Assembly: GCA_003118195.1 (NCBI GenBank)
Contig: BEXV01000056.1
Span: 377,603 to 391,875, forward strand
Direction: 5' to 3'
Length of the DNA: 14,273 nucleotides
Source: Hemicentrotus pulcherrimus
Taxonomy: Eukaryota; Echinodermata; Echinoidea; Camarodonta; Strongylocentrotidae
In this document: positions 1 through 7,960 of the stretch, piece by piece
Numbering within the stretch: the stretch's first letter is position 1
Layout: the number at the start of each line of letters is the position of its first letter
Translations under genes and position numbers: made by a program
The notes under the pieces: generated by a model
What the model saw: the letters and a program-made list of their open reading frames with translations, nothing else
Database searches by the model: none
Told to the model about the DNA's origin: nothing

Positions 1-257
1 ATCCGCCCCTGCACCACAATTTAGACCCCTCAGGTCATCATGCATATTCTCCCTCGATAGACGTCAGCTAAAATCCACCTGAAACCTTGCATCTTCATAA
101 TCCGAATTTCAACGATTTTAATCCTTTCCCGCCTGACTTGAGATAGCTCCTTAATTTTCGCAAATTTCCCGGTAGGTATCAATAATGGAACGCTCAAACT
201 CCGCCCATCCCTCCTCCGCCCCATACCCTGTGCTGCAACGTCTCATTGCGGAGCTAA

Positions 258-258
<1 letters not shown>
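1..258. other. Non-coding left flank, possible transposon end
   Basis: No coding sequence is supported here. The first 11 bases read, on the minus strand, as CAGGGGCGGAT, which resembles the CAG..GCGGATCC termini seen in many invertebrate hAT-like repeats and the element start at 13401. If so, the transposon body lies outside the window and base 11 is its last base. Clustered CCGCCC words occur near 202-222. The transposon reading is an inference from the terminal pattern alone. Confidence 0.25.

Positions 259-300
<42 letters not shown>
259..300. repeat. (TTGA)n microsatellite
   Basis: About ten uninterrupted copies of TTGA/GATT. It is followed by A/T-rich sequence whose reverse complement reads GATGAATAAAATCATTCAATCAATC. 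Short tandem repeats of this kind cap the 3' ends of several non-LTR retrotransposons, so this may be the tail of a minus-strand element, but the repeat itself is certain and that interpretation is not. Confidence 0.9.
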
Positions 301-302
<2 letters not shown>

Positions 303-540
303 GATTTTATTCATCAATATTATTCTTAAGCCTTCAACATTCAACAATGGAAAAGAATAACAGATCCAAACTGAGTCAGCTTGAGCAGGATAACCCACGA
401 AGGCACTGAGAGCGTATTTCCATTGGGGTCCCCGACATACAAGTCATGTTCAAATTTAAAAAGTTAAAATCGTATTATTTACAGACAGATAAGAAAACAA
501 TTAAAGATAATAATGATGATAATAAATACATTGAAATGAT
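301..540 (-). mobile_element. Possible 3' end fragment of a non-LTR retroelement
   Basis: On the minus strand this stretch runs into GATGAATAAAATCATTC and then the TCAA tandem repeat, which is the layout of a retroelement 3' UTR with a tandem-repeat tail. No reverse transcriptase coding sequence is visible, so at best it is a 5'-truncated copy. The call rests on layout, not on a recognised protein. Confidence 0.2.
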
Positions 541-559
541 AATGATAGAAATGGTAATA

Positions 560-724
560 AGTACAAGAAAATAAAAAAAAAGAAGAAGTAGAAAAAAAAA
601 GAAAAAAAAAAAAAAAAAAGAAGAAGAAAAAGAAAAAAGAGAGAGAGAGAGAGAGAAAAAGAGAAATAGAGAAAAAAAAAAAAAAAAAAAAAAGAAAAAG
701 AAAGAAAAAGGGTGGATGAGACAT

Positions 725-755
<31 letters not shown>

Positions 756-757
756 CG
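560..757 (+). repeat. Long A/G (polypurine) low-complexity tract
   Basis: Nearly all purine on the + strand: A runs, GAA repeats and two GA dinucleotide blocks (about 638-655 and 725-753). Positions 590-666 contain no pyrimidine, nor do 668-712. Open frames read from the opposite strand are Phe/Leu/Ser strings and are not genes. Confidence 0.95.
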
Positions 758-759
758 AA

Positions 760-998
760 GATGGAGATGATGGAACCCCAACCTCAGGTCAGCAAGCAAA
801 ACATAAGGGCTGCACTGTTGTTTACTTTTCGCTGATTAGGCTAACAAAAATGCTACGTTTTGGATACAAACCTAGGTTGCTTTCAAGTTTGGAGATCGAT
901 AATTAATCTAAAATACAAATTAAAAAATGCATGAATACTAGTAAAGTAGTAGTCTACGTTGAAAACATGGTTTTGCACGCCGCACGCAAGGGTGGTTC
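760..998. other. Non-coding DNA upstream of the zinc-finger gene promoter
   Basis: No gene or clear repeat is seen. Base composition shifts from A-rich to more GC- and CpG-containing towards 970-1000, approaching the inferred promoter. Confidence 0.5.
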
Positions 999-1010
999 CG
1001 CGCATGCGCA
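999..1010. promoter_or_regulatory. NRF1 consensus site
   Basis: CGCGCATGCGCA matches the NRF1 consensus YGCGCAYGCGCR at every position and is nearly self-complementary. NRF1 sites typically sit just upstream of start sites in TATA-less CpG promoters. A weak TATA-like word (TATAAG, 1015-1020) follows. It lies about 1.5 kb upstream of the first coding exon and about 160 bp upstream of a strong 5' splice site, which is where a promoter for this gene would be expected. Confidence 0.6.
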
Positions 1011-1039
1011 TTTGTATAAGTTGTGTCGGATTTCACGAT

Positions 1040-1172
1040 TAGCATTTTGCGCGTGTGAGGTCTCAGAAAGAGTCTAGCAAATGGCGTCGTAGTCTAAAAA
1101 TTGTGACGGACTGATGAAAGCTTCCCATCCATGTTCCATTTCTGTGAAAGTTTGAGCCTTGATTTCAAGTAG
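1040..1172 (+). other. Candidate non-coding first exon (5' UTR)
   Basis: The 3' edge is set by AG|GTAAGC, a near-ideal 5' splice site starting at 1173; the matching acceptor is TTTTCAG at 2457-2463. The 5' edge is a guess from the NRF1 site. The exon would contain a minimal upstream ORF, ATG GCG TCG TAG, at 1081-1092; its ATGGCG also resembles the YY1 core. No transcript evidence is available, so exon use is inferred. Confidence 0.4.
1081..1092 (+). promoter_or_regulatory. Minimal upstream ORF (Met-Ala-Ser-stop)
   Basis: Three sense codons followed by TAG within the candidate first exon. The start has G at +4 but C at -3, so its context is moderate. If transcribed it would sit upstream of the main ATG and could modulate its translation. 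A YY1-type DNA site is an alternative reading of the same bases. Confidence 0.3.
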
Positions 1173-2463
1173 GTAAGCTACGAGACTAATCATAGTACAT
1201 TTATATTGAATATTTTGAGTCGAAAGAAGCTGATCAATGTGTTTTTGAGGTGGTTTTTGCACGATGATTGGGTTGTGATTGTGGGCAGTTGTAGTGTATT
1301 CGGCTCGTGAGTACACTACAGTGTATTGTATGTAGAGAACGTAGCATTCTATTCATGCCGTGTTGTATGGAGAGCACCGTGACCGAATCGAAGAGACCGA
1401 GTAGTGTGTGTGTGCATGTTCACGTCTGTACTTTTCTGTGTGTGTAGACTATTAAAGTACTGAGCTGACAAGGCAAATGGCCAGCCAGCAGAGCGATTGA
1501 TGGGAGATGCATTTCTCGTTATCCGTTTTGAGTAATTTGAGATTGGTTGTTGTTGTTTTAGTTGTTAGAATGTAAAGTCAAAGATAATAAATAGGGGGCC
1601 TATTCAATTTCATTAAAGTGGAAGATAAGTCACTAAAAAAAATGTCTCAAAAATTGAAATTTAATTTCTTACTCTGAAGTCCATCCTGATCCTGAAGTTG
1701 GTTTTGATAAAGCAGAAAATAACACAAGTGAAAGTTTGCTATGAGCATAGATCTATTCCATTTAAAAATAAGAAAGTTATTTATTTTCGAAGTTGTCGTC
1801 GGTTAAATAGATCTACAAAATAGCAAAACTGACATTTCTTGCGAGCTCTCCAATTTGCTGTACCAAGAATATCATTGAGCTACCATATGCAGGTAACTTT
1901 AATTTGGTGACGGAATGATTCATACAGGGGTTGTAAAACTTTGTAAAAACATATTTGCAATAATCATAATGCTGTGTACTGAGCAAACGAAGGAGAGAAA
2001 ATCCTTGTCACAAATAATAGAACAAGCATTTTAGTGGATGGGATTCCATATATTCTGCTGGGGGCTTAATTATTTACAAATAGTGATGAATGGTTGAAGA
2101 AATTGGCTACATGTATACTTTAATACTAGAATATTAATTTTCTTAGTTATTCCCAAATCAATGATTTACAAATACTATTATAGTAGTGCTTAGTCCAATG
2201 TACTAGGATTAAAATATACAAATCATTAATAAAACATGAACTTGATGTAAGGGGTTCCATGTTTATTATAAATATAAGCTTTGAATATTACTTCTAACAA
2301 AAAGTAAAATAAATACACCCTTAGTAAACATAAAAGTAAGATTAATTTGTAAATAGTTCTGCTTTTATGACCCTGTCATCAATAATGTTTAAAAGTACCA
2401 ACAACAGATTGATAAGTCAGATAATTAACATATCTATATTTCTTTTATGCTTATTATTTTCAG
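1173..2463 (+). other. Candidate intron 1 (5' UTR intron)
   Basis: Begins GTAAGC and ends in the pyrimidine-rich TTTCTTTTATGCTTATTATTTTCAG. It is AT-rich with no coding signal. It includes the hairpin-forming inverted repeat 1290-1298/1312-1320. The acceptor end is well supported by the coding exon that follows; the donor end is inferred. Confidence 0.45.
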
Positions 2464-2481
2464 TAACAAGAAATCGTCAAG

Positions 2482-4119
2482 ATGAGTACAAGCAATGATG
2501 ATACGCAGTTTAACTGCAGGCTCTGCAACTTTGTGGGAGGTAGCAAAACTGAGATTGCAGAGCATTTCCTGACAGAACACATTGAGCAGTATGTCTCCCT
2601 CAGCAAGGCAACTCCTTCAAAATCATCCAAGAATGAGACTGAAACTGTAAAAGAAACTAAAGAAAAGGAAGAGGAGCAAAAGGCAGTGGAATCAGATAAT
2701 GAGGCAGTGATAAGTGAAGAACAGGCAAAAGAAGAGGAGAAGAAATCCAAGACGTTGGATGAAATCCTGAAAAGGAAGCTGGAAAAAGATGCAGGTCCTG
2801 GTTTTGGCAGAGGGATGCGGAGGAGGAAGAAGGCTACCCCGATCAAGTATTCCATGGATGACGATGAAGAAGAAGATGAATGGCTACCCAGGAAAGAGCC
2901 TGAACCATCCAAAACCATCTATGTACGCCAACCATCCATACTGAATAAAGGTCGTGGAAGGCAACGCAAGAAAGGGAAGCGTGGACGTCCGCCGATGGTT
3001 GGATTAAAGAAATCTAAGCCAAAGAGTGCTCCTCCACCTCCTCCTAAACAGCCACCACGTAAAACAAAGATTGATATAAGAAAGAGGTCAGATGAGAAGA
3101 ATTTGCCAATTCCATACTATGTTTTTAATAGAATCTTAGATGATAGAGTGGAATCATGGTTCAAAAACTACAAAGAAAAGCGAGATGCGATAGAAATGAT
3201 CCGCTGTCCAAACGATAGATGTGCCAATGTAATGAGTGTGGATGAGATGGCTGTCCATGAGAAGTGTCATGTTCCAAATCTTGATGGATTTCGTTGCTGC
3301 GAATGTGGTTACATCAGTCTCCACTGGGCCAAAATGAGGGTTCACTACCGGTCTGATCACAACTCTAAGCTGAATGCTGCCATGTGTGATTTTGAAGGCT
3401 GTGAGAAGATATTTCCATGCATTGGCACCAAGCTCCTGCAGAGTCATGCCATTAAAGCACACTTCAAGCCACAGCTTCTAGCAAGGCTAAAGAGTCCGGA
3501 CTTTGATCCATCAGAGTATGACAAATTCATGCAAGCCCCTGAAAATGAGGCTGACAGGCAGTCAATTGCAAGAAAACGCGGTAATAAGCGCACAGCAGAT
3601 AATGAAGATGAAGAAGAAGAGGAAGAAGAAGAGGAAGAGGATGATACTAGTAAGCCAAATCCAAAAAAGCCTCGTAGGAAAAAGTTTAAGCGCTACAAGG
3701 TCCATGTATGCAGTATCTGCTTTGCCAGATTCAAGGATGAAGGAGAGATGTTGTCTCACAAGGATGCACATTACAAGGACAATTCCAAGGATGTAATCTA
3801 CTGTACAGAGTGCACAGAATACAATGCCTCTGATGAAGAAACCATGCGTAATCACTTAGCCACTGTCCACAAGAGGATGCTGCACTTGCACCGCTGCGAC
3901 GAGTGCAACAATTTCTCAACCAACCACTACCACGACTTGAAGAAGCATCTGGTCACCCACACAGGCGCAAAGAACTACATGTGTGAGCTGTGTGGCAGGC
4001 GCACCACCACGCCCTTCAACTTGCGTATACACTACAGGCGTATCCATGCTTCTGAAGAAGAGAAGAAACACCATTGCATGTCGTGTGACTATAAGTGTGC
4101 TGACAAAGGCATCCTCAAG
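2482..4119 (+). CDS. Coding exon A: start codon, fingers 1-8 and first half of finger 9
   Basis: Encodes residues 1-546 and probably begins as an exon at 2464. Finger 1 (Cys12, Cys15, His28, His33) is isolated near the N-terminus. Fingers 2-4 (242-327) form a cluster, with CX4C spacing in 2 and 4. Fingers 5-8 (410-522) follow the acidic and basic tracts; the finger 7-8 linker (TGAKNYM) is the closest to canonical. Finger 9 supplies only Cys532 and Cys535 before the donor AAG|GTAAGA, phase 0, with its histidines in the next exon. Without splicing, the frame continues 13 codons to TGA at 4159-4161. Confidence 0.93.
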
Positions 4120-6997
4120 GTAAGAGCCAATGGGACAAAATCAAAGAAGAGAAGGTTTTGAACTTCATGGGCTTGTAGTATGTTGAGATAATATTAGTTG
4201 AAGATCAAACTTTAACGATGTTGCCAATCATCCCTCTATCACAGTAGATTATCATGAATGCTTTTAGATTTTAAAATCAAATTTGTCCATGACTTCTCTC
4301 ATTTTGACCATCTGTAACATATTCCTAATGTAATTGAACTTTACTTATTTCAGGATTGGATGTTCAATTATTCATCCTTTTGACTTGTTCCCATGTTTCC
4401 TATTCCTTTTCGCCTATTTGGTAACATGTCATTTGATACATACTTTGTATTTCATAATTCTGCAGGAACACATCAAGCACAAACATGGCCTCTTGCTGAA
4501 TAAGGACAGCTATGGAAGACCGAAGCCAACTCCAACCTATGCCTGTACAGTGTGTGACTATGTGGGCCGCAAGCCGAAGAGTCTAGAATACCACTCGCGC
4601 ATTCACAAGGAGAATCGCCAGTTCAAATGCCATCTCTGCCCGTATGCCAGCAAGACAAAAAACAATCTAGTACTGCATGTCCGTACTCATGAAGGGCTGC
4701 AACCCAATAAGTGTCCTCACTGTGATTTCAAAGGTAAGGTCTCACCTATACCGTTGGAATCCATAATAAAAAGCATACCTCATTAAGAAATCAGATGCTA
4801 CACTCAGTTGTCTATCAGTCAACCATAACATTATATTTTGTCCAGATATTTACAGCATAAATTACAAAGAATATCCTCCAGAGATCGTATTGCTCATACT
4901 GCCCACATTTCTTTTCCATTACTAGATCATACTCACTGAATGTGCTGCCTAAGAGTTAAGGATCTGCCATGTAGCAAATTATTTCCATTTTTTTTCTCCA
5001 AGAACCTTGAATGGACATGAAGACTTGACTTTTATGTAATCATTCACCAATGATTAAGTGATTTTAGTCTTATTTTGGTGTATTTACATGAATGACAGAA
5101 GTAGAAAACACCTACATGTATATGCTTGAATAATAATGCACTTTATTGATTTCTTTTATTTTATGATATCTTAGTTATGTGTAGATTGGTGATATTTTCA
5201 ATTAGCTTTAAGAAAGTAATTTGTGTCATTGAATTAGATCTATACACAAATTTGAACTTCATATTCTCTTTAATACTTGAAGCTATTACAGCAAGAGGTA
5301 ACGTTCTCTTTCTCTCCCTCTCTTAAATGCATTCAGGTGCAACCAACAAGATTGTGTCTGAGCATATCATGAGCAAGCAAGCCAAGGTTCGCCCCTACCG
5401 CTGCAACGTGTGCGGCTGGACAGCAGCATACAACGGCAACATGTGGAAGCATGTGGAGAACCACCAAAAGATCCTTGGAGATCAGATGCCAGAGTTTCCC
5501 GTCAGTGTCCTGTCCAACATAGATGACCTCAACATGCCCACGCCTCTACGCGCCCCCTCCGGCAAGAAGCGCGGCCAAGGGAAAGACCCTACCTCGCCAT
5601 CGTCGCCGACCTCCAGGCCAAAAGCCAAGAGGAGTCGTCCCAAGTATGCAGAGCCTCCGAGCGGTGTGATCCTTGCCAATAGGTCTGTTGTACAGGAGGT
5701 TCCTGAAACGGTAACAGTGACTCACGTAGAACAAGAACAACCACAGACTCAAGCTCCACCACCTCCTCAAGCTCACTCACTGCCTTTACCTTTGCCATCG
5801 GTCATCAATCACGAGGGAATGGTCATACAGGTAAACAAGAGTTGTTGTTATTGCGTGTATCATTCAATTTTGAATAATTACGCCAAGTTTTATTGGCATT
5901 AAAAAGCCCAACCTATTCTACACTGCAAGTTTTTTTGTTTTTTGTTGTTGTTGTTTTTGTTGTTTTTGTTGAGATTTTTGACAGGCTCTCGGCATGAGTC
6001 ATTGCCAGTTTTTCTGTCTAGCCGGCCTGGTTAAGTATATAAAAATATTTTTCATCTGACATCTCAAGTTGCAAATAGCCTTGCCAAAATAATTGATTTT
6101 TGAATATCTGGAGAAAACTGAGAATGTAAAACAGAAATGGGTGGTAATCATATTTGTGTTTTTTTGATAATTACCAATGTAATTGAATTTCCATTTTTAC
6201 TCATGAGTCATTCTGAGAAATAAGTGATAAATACACAACTGTAAGCATTTAAGCTCCATACATGTAGGTACATTAATGGATTTATGTTTGATATGAAATT
6301 ACAGATAAACAACTTAAAACAAAAATAAATACCAGTATTGGCAGTTGCAAAAGTGAATAATGAATCTACTGTGTGGCATGTAAGAGTCACATTCCTATTT
6401 ATCTATTTGTGCATTATTGTTTGGAGAATGTAACTTCAGTTTGTAACTTCAATGACTGAAAGTATGTGCATAATCCATAAGGGAATTATGTGTGTGTGAT
6501 TGTGTATGTCATACAAGTAACTTGATATTCATGTTTTTATGAACCATTTGAATATTGCTGTGACATTTTGTAGTTTACATAGATTTAGGCACATTCTTTG
6601 ACAGTTAATAATAGGAATGGATGATTTTCTATTATCTATAATTTTGTAGTGAAATGGAATCACTTTCCTTTCCATTGAATAATATGTGTTCATTTTATTT
6701 CTGAATCTGTAGATGGTGAATGTGGAGCCAGCTCATGATGTGCAGCCACACCATGTGAAGCTCAGTGCTGAAAACCAGATCATCCGTCACCATCCCATGA
6801 TAGAGTATAGCAGTGTGCCACCTGTGTCTGTCGCCCAGCAGATTATCGCAGCAGGCAATGACATGGCCCAAGTCATATCGGAGCAACAGTACCATCAGAT
6901 CCAACAACAACAACAGCAGCAGCAACACCAGCAGCAACAGCAACAACAGCAGCAACAACAACAACAACAACAGCAACAACAGCAACAGCAGCATCAA

Positions 6998-7032
<35 letters not shown>

Positions 7033-7258
7033 AGCCAACCATGGGCATCCACCACAGTCCCACACACCTCTTGCACCTCCTCTTGTACTTCACAGCCAGC
7101 AGCCCAAACCACCCTTGCACCCCGTGCCTCTGGAGATCCATGCTGTACCCATTCATCCTACCACCCACAGTAACATCCCTACACCCGTCGTTGAGCAGAT
7201 AGTCAATACAGACCATGCTGTACATCATCTGGTGGCTGCCATGATGCCACGGTGGTAG
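2482..7258 (+). CDS. 13-finger C2H2 zinc-finger protein with C-terminal polyglutamine (4 coding exons)
   Basis: Join of 2482-4119, 4466-4733, 5337-5830 and 6713-7258: 981 residues, all junctions GT-AG and in frame. C2H2 fingers begin at Cys 12, 242, 272, 302, 410, 441, 472, 501, 532, 573, 601, 629 and 658. Between fingers 1 and 2 lie a Lys/Glu-rich stretch, an acidic patch (126-132), an AT-hook-like core (166-170, KRGRP) and a proline run. An acidic run (375-388) precedes a basic NLS-like segment (395-404). The C-terminal third has no fingers and is Pro-, Gln- and His-rich with a 44-residue Gln tract (864-907). The layout implies a nuclear, sequence-specific DNA-binding regulator. I do not recognise an orthologue: most linkers are not the TGEKP type, so it is not a recent KRAB-like expansion. 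Finger 12 lacks its final His. The start ATG has A at -3, with an in-frame TAA 18 bases upstream. Confidence 0.9.
4120..4465 (+). other. Intron 2 (346 bp, phase 0)
   Basis: Starts GTAAGA and ends TTCTGCAG. A second acceptor-like site, TTACTTATTTCAG, ends at 4353; joining there would add nine codons and then a stop (TGA at 4381). The downstream acceptor is preferred because it rebuilds finger 9 exactly, with 12 residues between Cys535 and His548. Confidence 0.88.
4466..4733 (+). CDS. Coding exon B: rest of finger 9, fingers 10-11, first half of finger 12
   Basis: Encodes residues 547-635 plus the first base of codon 636. His548 and His553 complete finger 9. Fingers 10 (573-593) and 11 (601-621) have regular CX2C-X12-HX3H spacing with the C-[DP]-Y-x-[GA] style that follows the second Cys in REST-like fingers. 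Finger 12 begins with Cys629 and Cys632 and is cut by intron 3 four residues later. Donor AAAG|GTAAGG, phase 1. Confidence 0.9.
4734..5336 (+). other. Intron 3 (603 bp, phase 1)
   Basis: Starts GTAAGG and ends in a strong polypyrimidine tract (TTCTCTTTCTCTCCCTCTCTT) followed by AAATGCATTCAG. AT-rich, with no coding signal. Retention would extend the frame by 15 codons after Lys635 and Gly636 become Lys-Gly-Lys and reach a stop at 4784-4786. Confidence 0.88.
5337..5830 (+). CDS. Coding exon C: end of finger 12, finger 13 and Ser/Pro/basic linker
   Basis: Encodes residues 636-800. Finger 12 gains His645 at the expected distance, but the position expected for the last His is Gln650 (codon CAA). 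Finger 13 (Cys658, Cys661, His674, His678) is canonical and follows a VRPYR linker. After it comes a Ser/Pro-rich stretch with basic clusters (KKR near 697; RPKAKRSRPK near 711-720), plausibly a second nuclear localisation signal, and then a proline-rich segment. Donor CAG|GTAAAC, phase 0. Confidence 0.9.
5831..6712 (+). other. Intron 4 (882 bp, phase 0)
   Basis: Starts GTAAAC and ends TTTTATTTCTGAATCTGTAG. It contains a T-rich TTGT/TTTTTGT repeat at about 5930-5970. No coding signal. Retention would add 23 codons and end at the TAA at 5900-5902. Confidence 0.87.
5928..5971 (+). repeat. T/G low-complexity repeat (GTT / GTTTTT)
   Basis: Imperfect array of GTT and GTTTTTT words within intron 4. 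It is a simple repeat with no further structure seen. Confidence 0.85.
6713..7258 (+). CDS. Coding exon D: Gln-rich C-terminus and stop
   Basis: Encodes residues 801-981 and ends with TAG at 7256-7258. There are no fingers. The first 60 residues are His-rich. A Gln tract follows, and after it a Pro/His/Leu-rich tail with valine- and histidine-containing segments. Such low-complexity Gln/Pro regions often act as transcriptional activation or protein-interaction segments; here that is inference from composition only. Confidence 0.9.
6902..7033 (+). repeat. CAA/CAG repeat coding polyglutamine
   Basis: Forty-four codons: 8 Gln, His, 21 Gln, His, 13 Gln. CAG and CAA are mixed throughout, and the two CAC/CAT codons break the tract. 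Reading frames on other strands give Leu, Val/Ala or Asn/Ser strings and are shadows of this repeat. Confidence 0.97.
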
Positions 7259-7655
7259 GTTAGCATGGTATCCCATCCACCTCTTTCACGCTTCATTTTA
7301 CCATATTGAGGCTTACAGGAATCGGAAGGAAAAACATCATGTTTAGTAATTCATTAAAGCTGAAAACTTGAAGATTTGTTAGCCTGCTAAGGCCTTTTAG
7401 ATAAATTGTAAATTGAGTATTCCATGTAATCTTACCAGCAGTTATAGTAGAGTATTAATGTAACAGGTTTAGAATAACCAAAATTTAGGTTCCTTTATGT
7501 TCCTATCTACATGTATGAATACTGCCAAATTCAGTTTTTAGTTGCAGATTGTGCTCTGTACAGTATACCCATCTTTACTCTATATGTCGTGAAGGCTTTT
7601 ACAGAGTTTTTATTTAATCATACTTATTTTTATTTCTGTTAATTTAGGCTGAAGA

Positions 7656-7682
7656 GGGGAAAAAAGGGGGGGGGGTGGGGGG
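7656..7682 (+). repeat. G-run cluster (potential G-quadruplex)
   Basis: Runs of 4, 10 and 6 G separated by six A and one T. The runs are long enough to supply four G-tracts in one strand. In the inferred 3' UTR this would be an RNA quadruplex candidate. Confidence 0.5.
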
Positions 7683-7812
7683 ATACATTTTGTTAATTGA
7701 CCAGGCAGTTCTGACAGACCCTTACAATGTTGATAATTTGGCTCCCCTCCCCATAACAAGTTGGTTTACTGATGTGTTTTTTTAAAGCTCTTTTGGGGGT
7801 TTTAACAAACAA

Positions 7813-7847
7813 AATAAATACAGACATCTCCACATTCCATTAATAAA
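7813..7847 (+). terminator. Paired AATAAA polyadenylation signals
   Basis: Two canonical hexamers (7813-7818, 7842-7847) about 555-590 bases after the stop codon; a third lies at 7936-7941. No obvious GT-rich downstream element is seen, and the hexamer is common by chance in AT-rich DNA, so this is a candidate only. Confidence 0.35.
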
Positions 7848-7960
7848 GAAAAAGAAAAAGAACCTGCTGTGGCTAACCTAGTTAGTTTACTGTATGGATG
7901 TGCACTAGCCATTCAATGGGGAACAATACTGGTATAATAAAGAAGATGTCATCCCATTAC

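Larger units (their letters stand above)
7259..7960 (+). other. Proximal 3' UTR of the zinc-finger gene
   Basis: Non-coding sequence after the stop codon. AATAAA words occur at 7813-7818, 7842-7847 and 7936-7941, so a transcript could end near 7840-7970. Sequence further downstream could also be 3' UTR if these are skipped. A G-rich run lies at 7656-7682. The true end cannot be decided from sequence. Confidence 0.5.

Noticed and set aside
479..799. Phe/Leu/Ser-rich open frame on the minus strand
   Set aside because: It is the pyrimidine complement of the polypurine tract; composition, not coding, keeps it open.
2460..2918. 152-codon minus-strand frame opposite the first coding exon
   Set aside because: Shadow of the Lys/Glu-rich coding sequence; Ser/Phe-rich with no domain, and the + strand frame has zinc-finger motifs.
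6695..7276. Leu-rich minus-strand frame across the CAG repeat, suggesting a membrane helix
   Set aside because: Leu arises from reading CAA/CAG backwards; the + strand frame is joined by proper splice sites to the zinc-finger exons.
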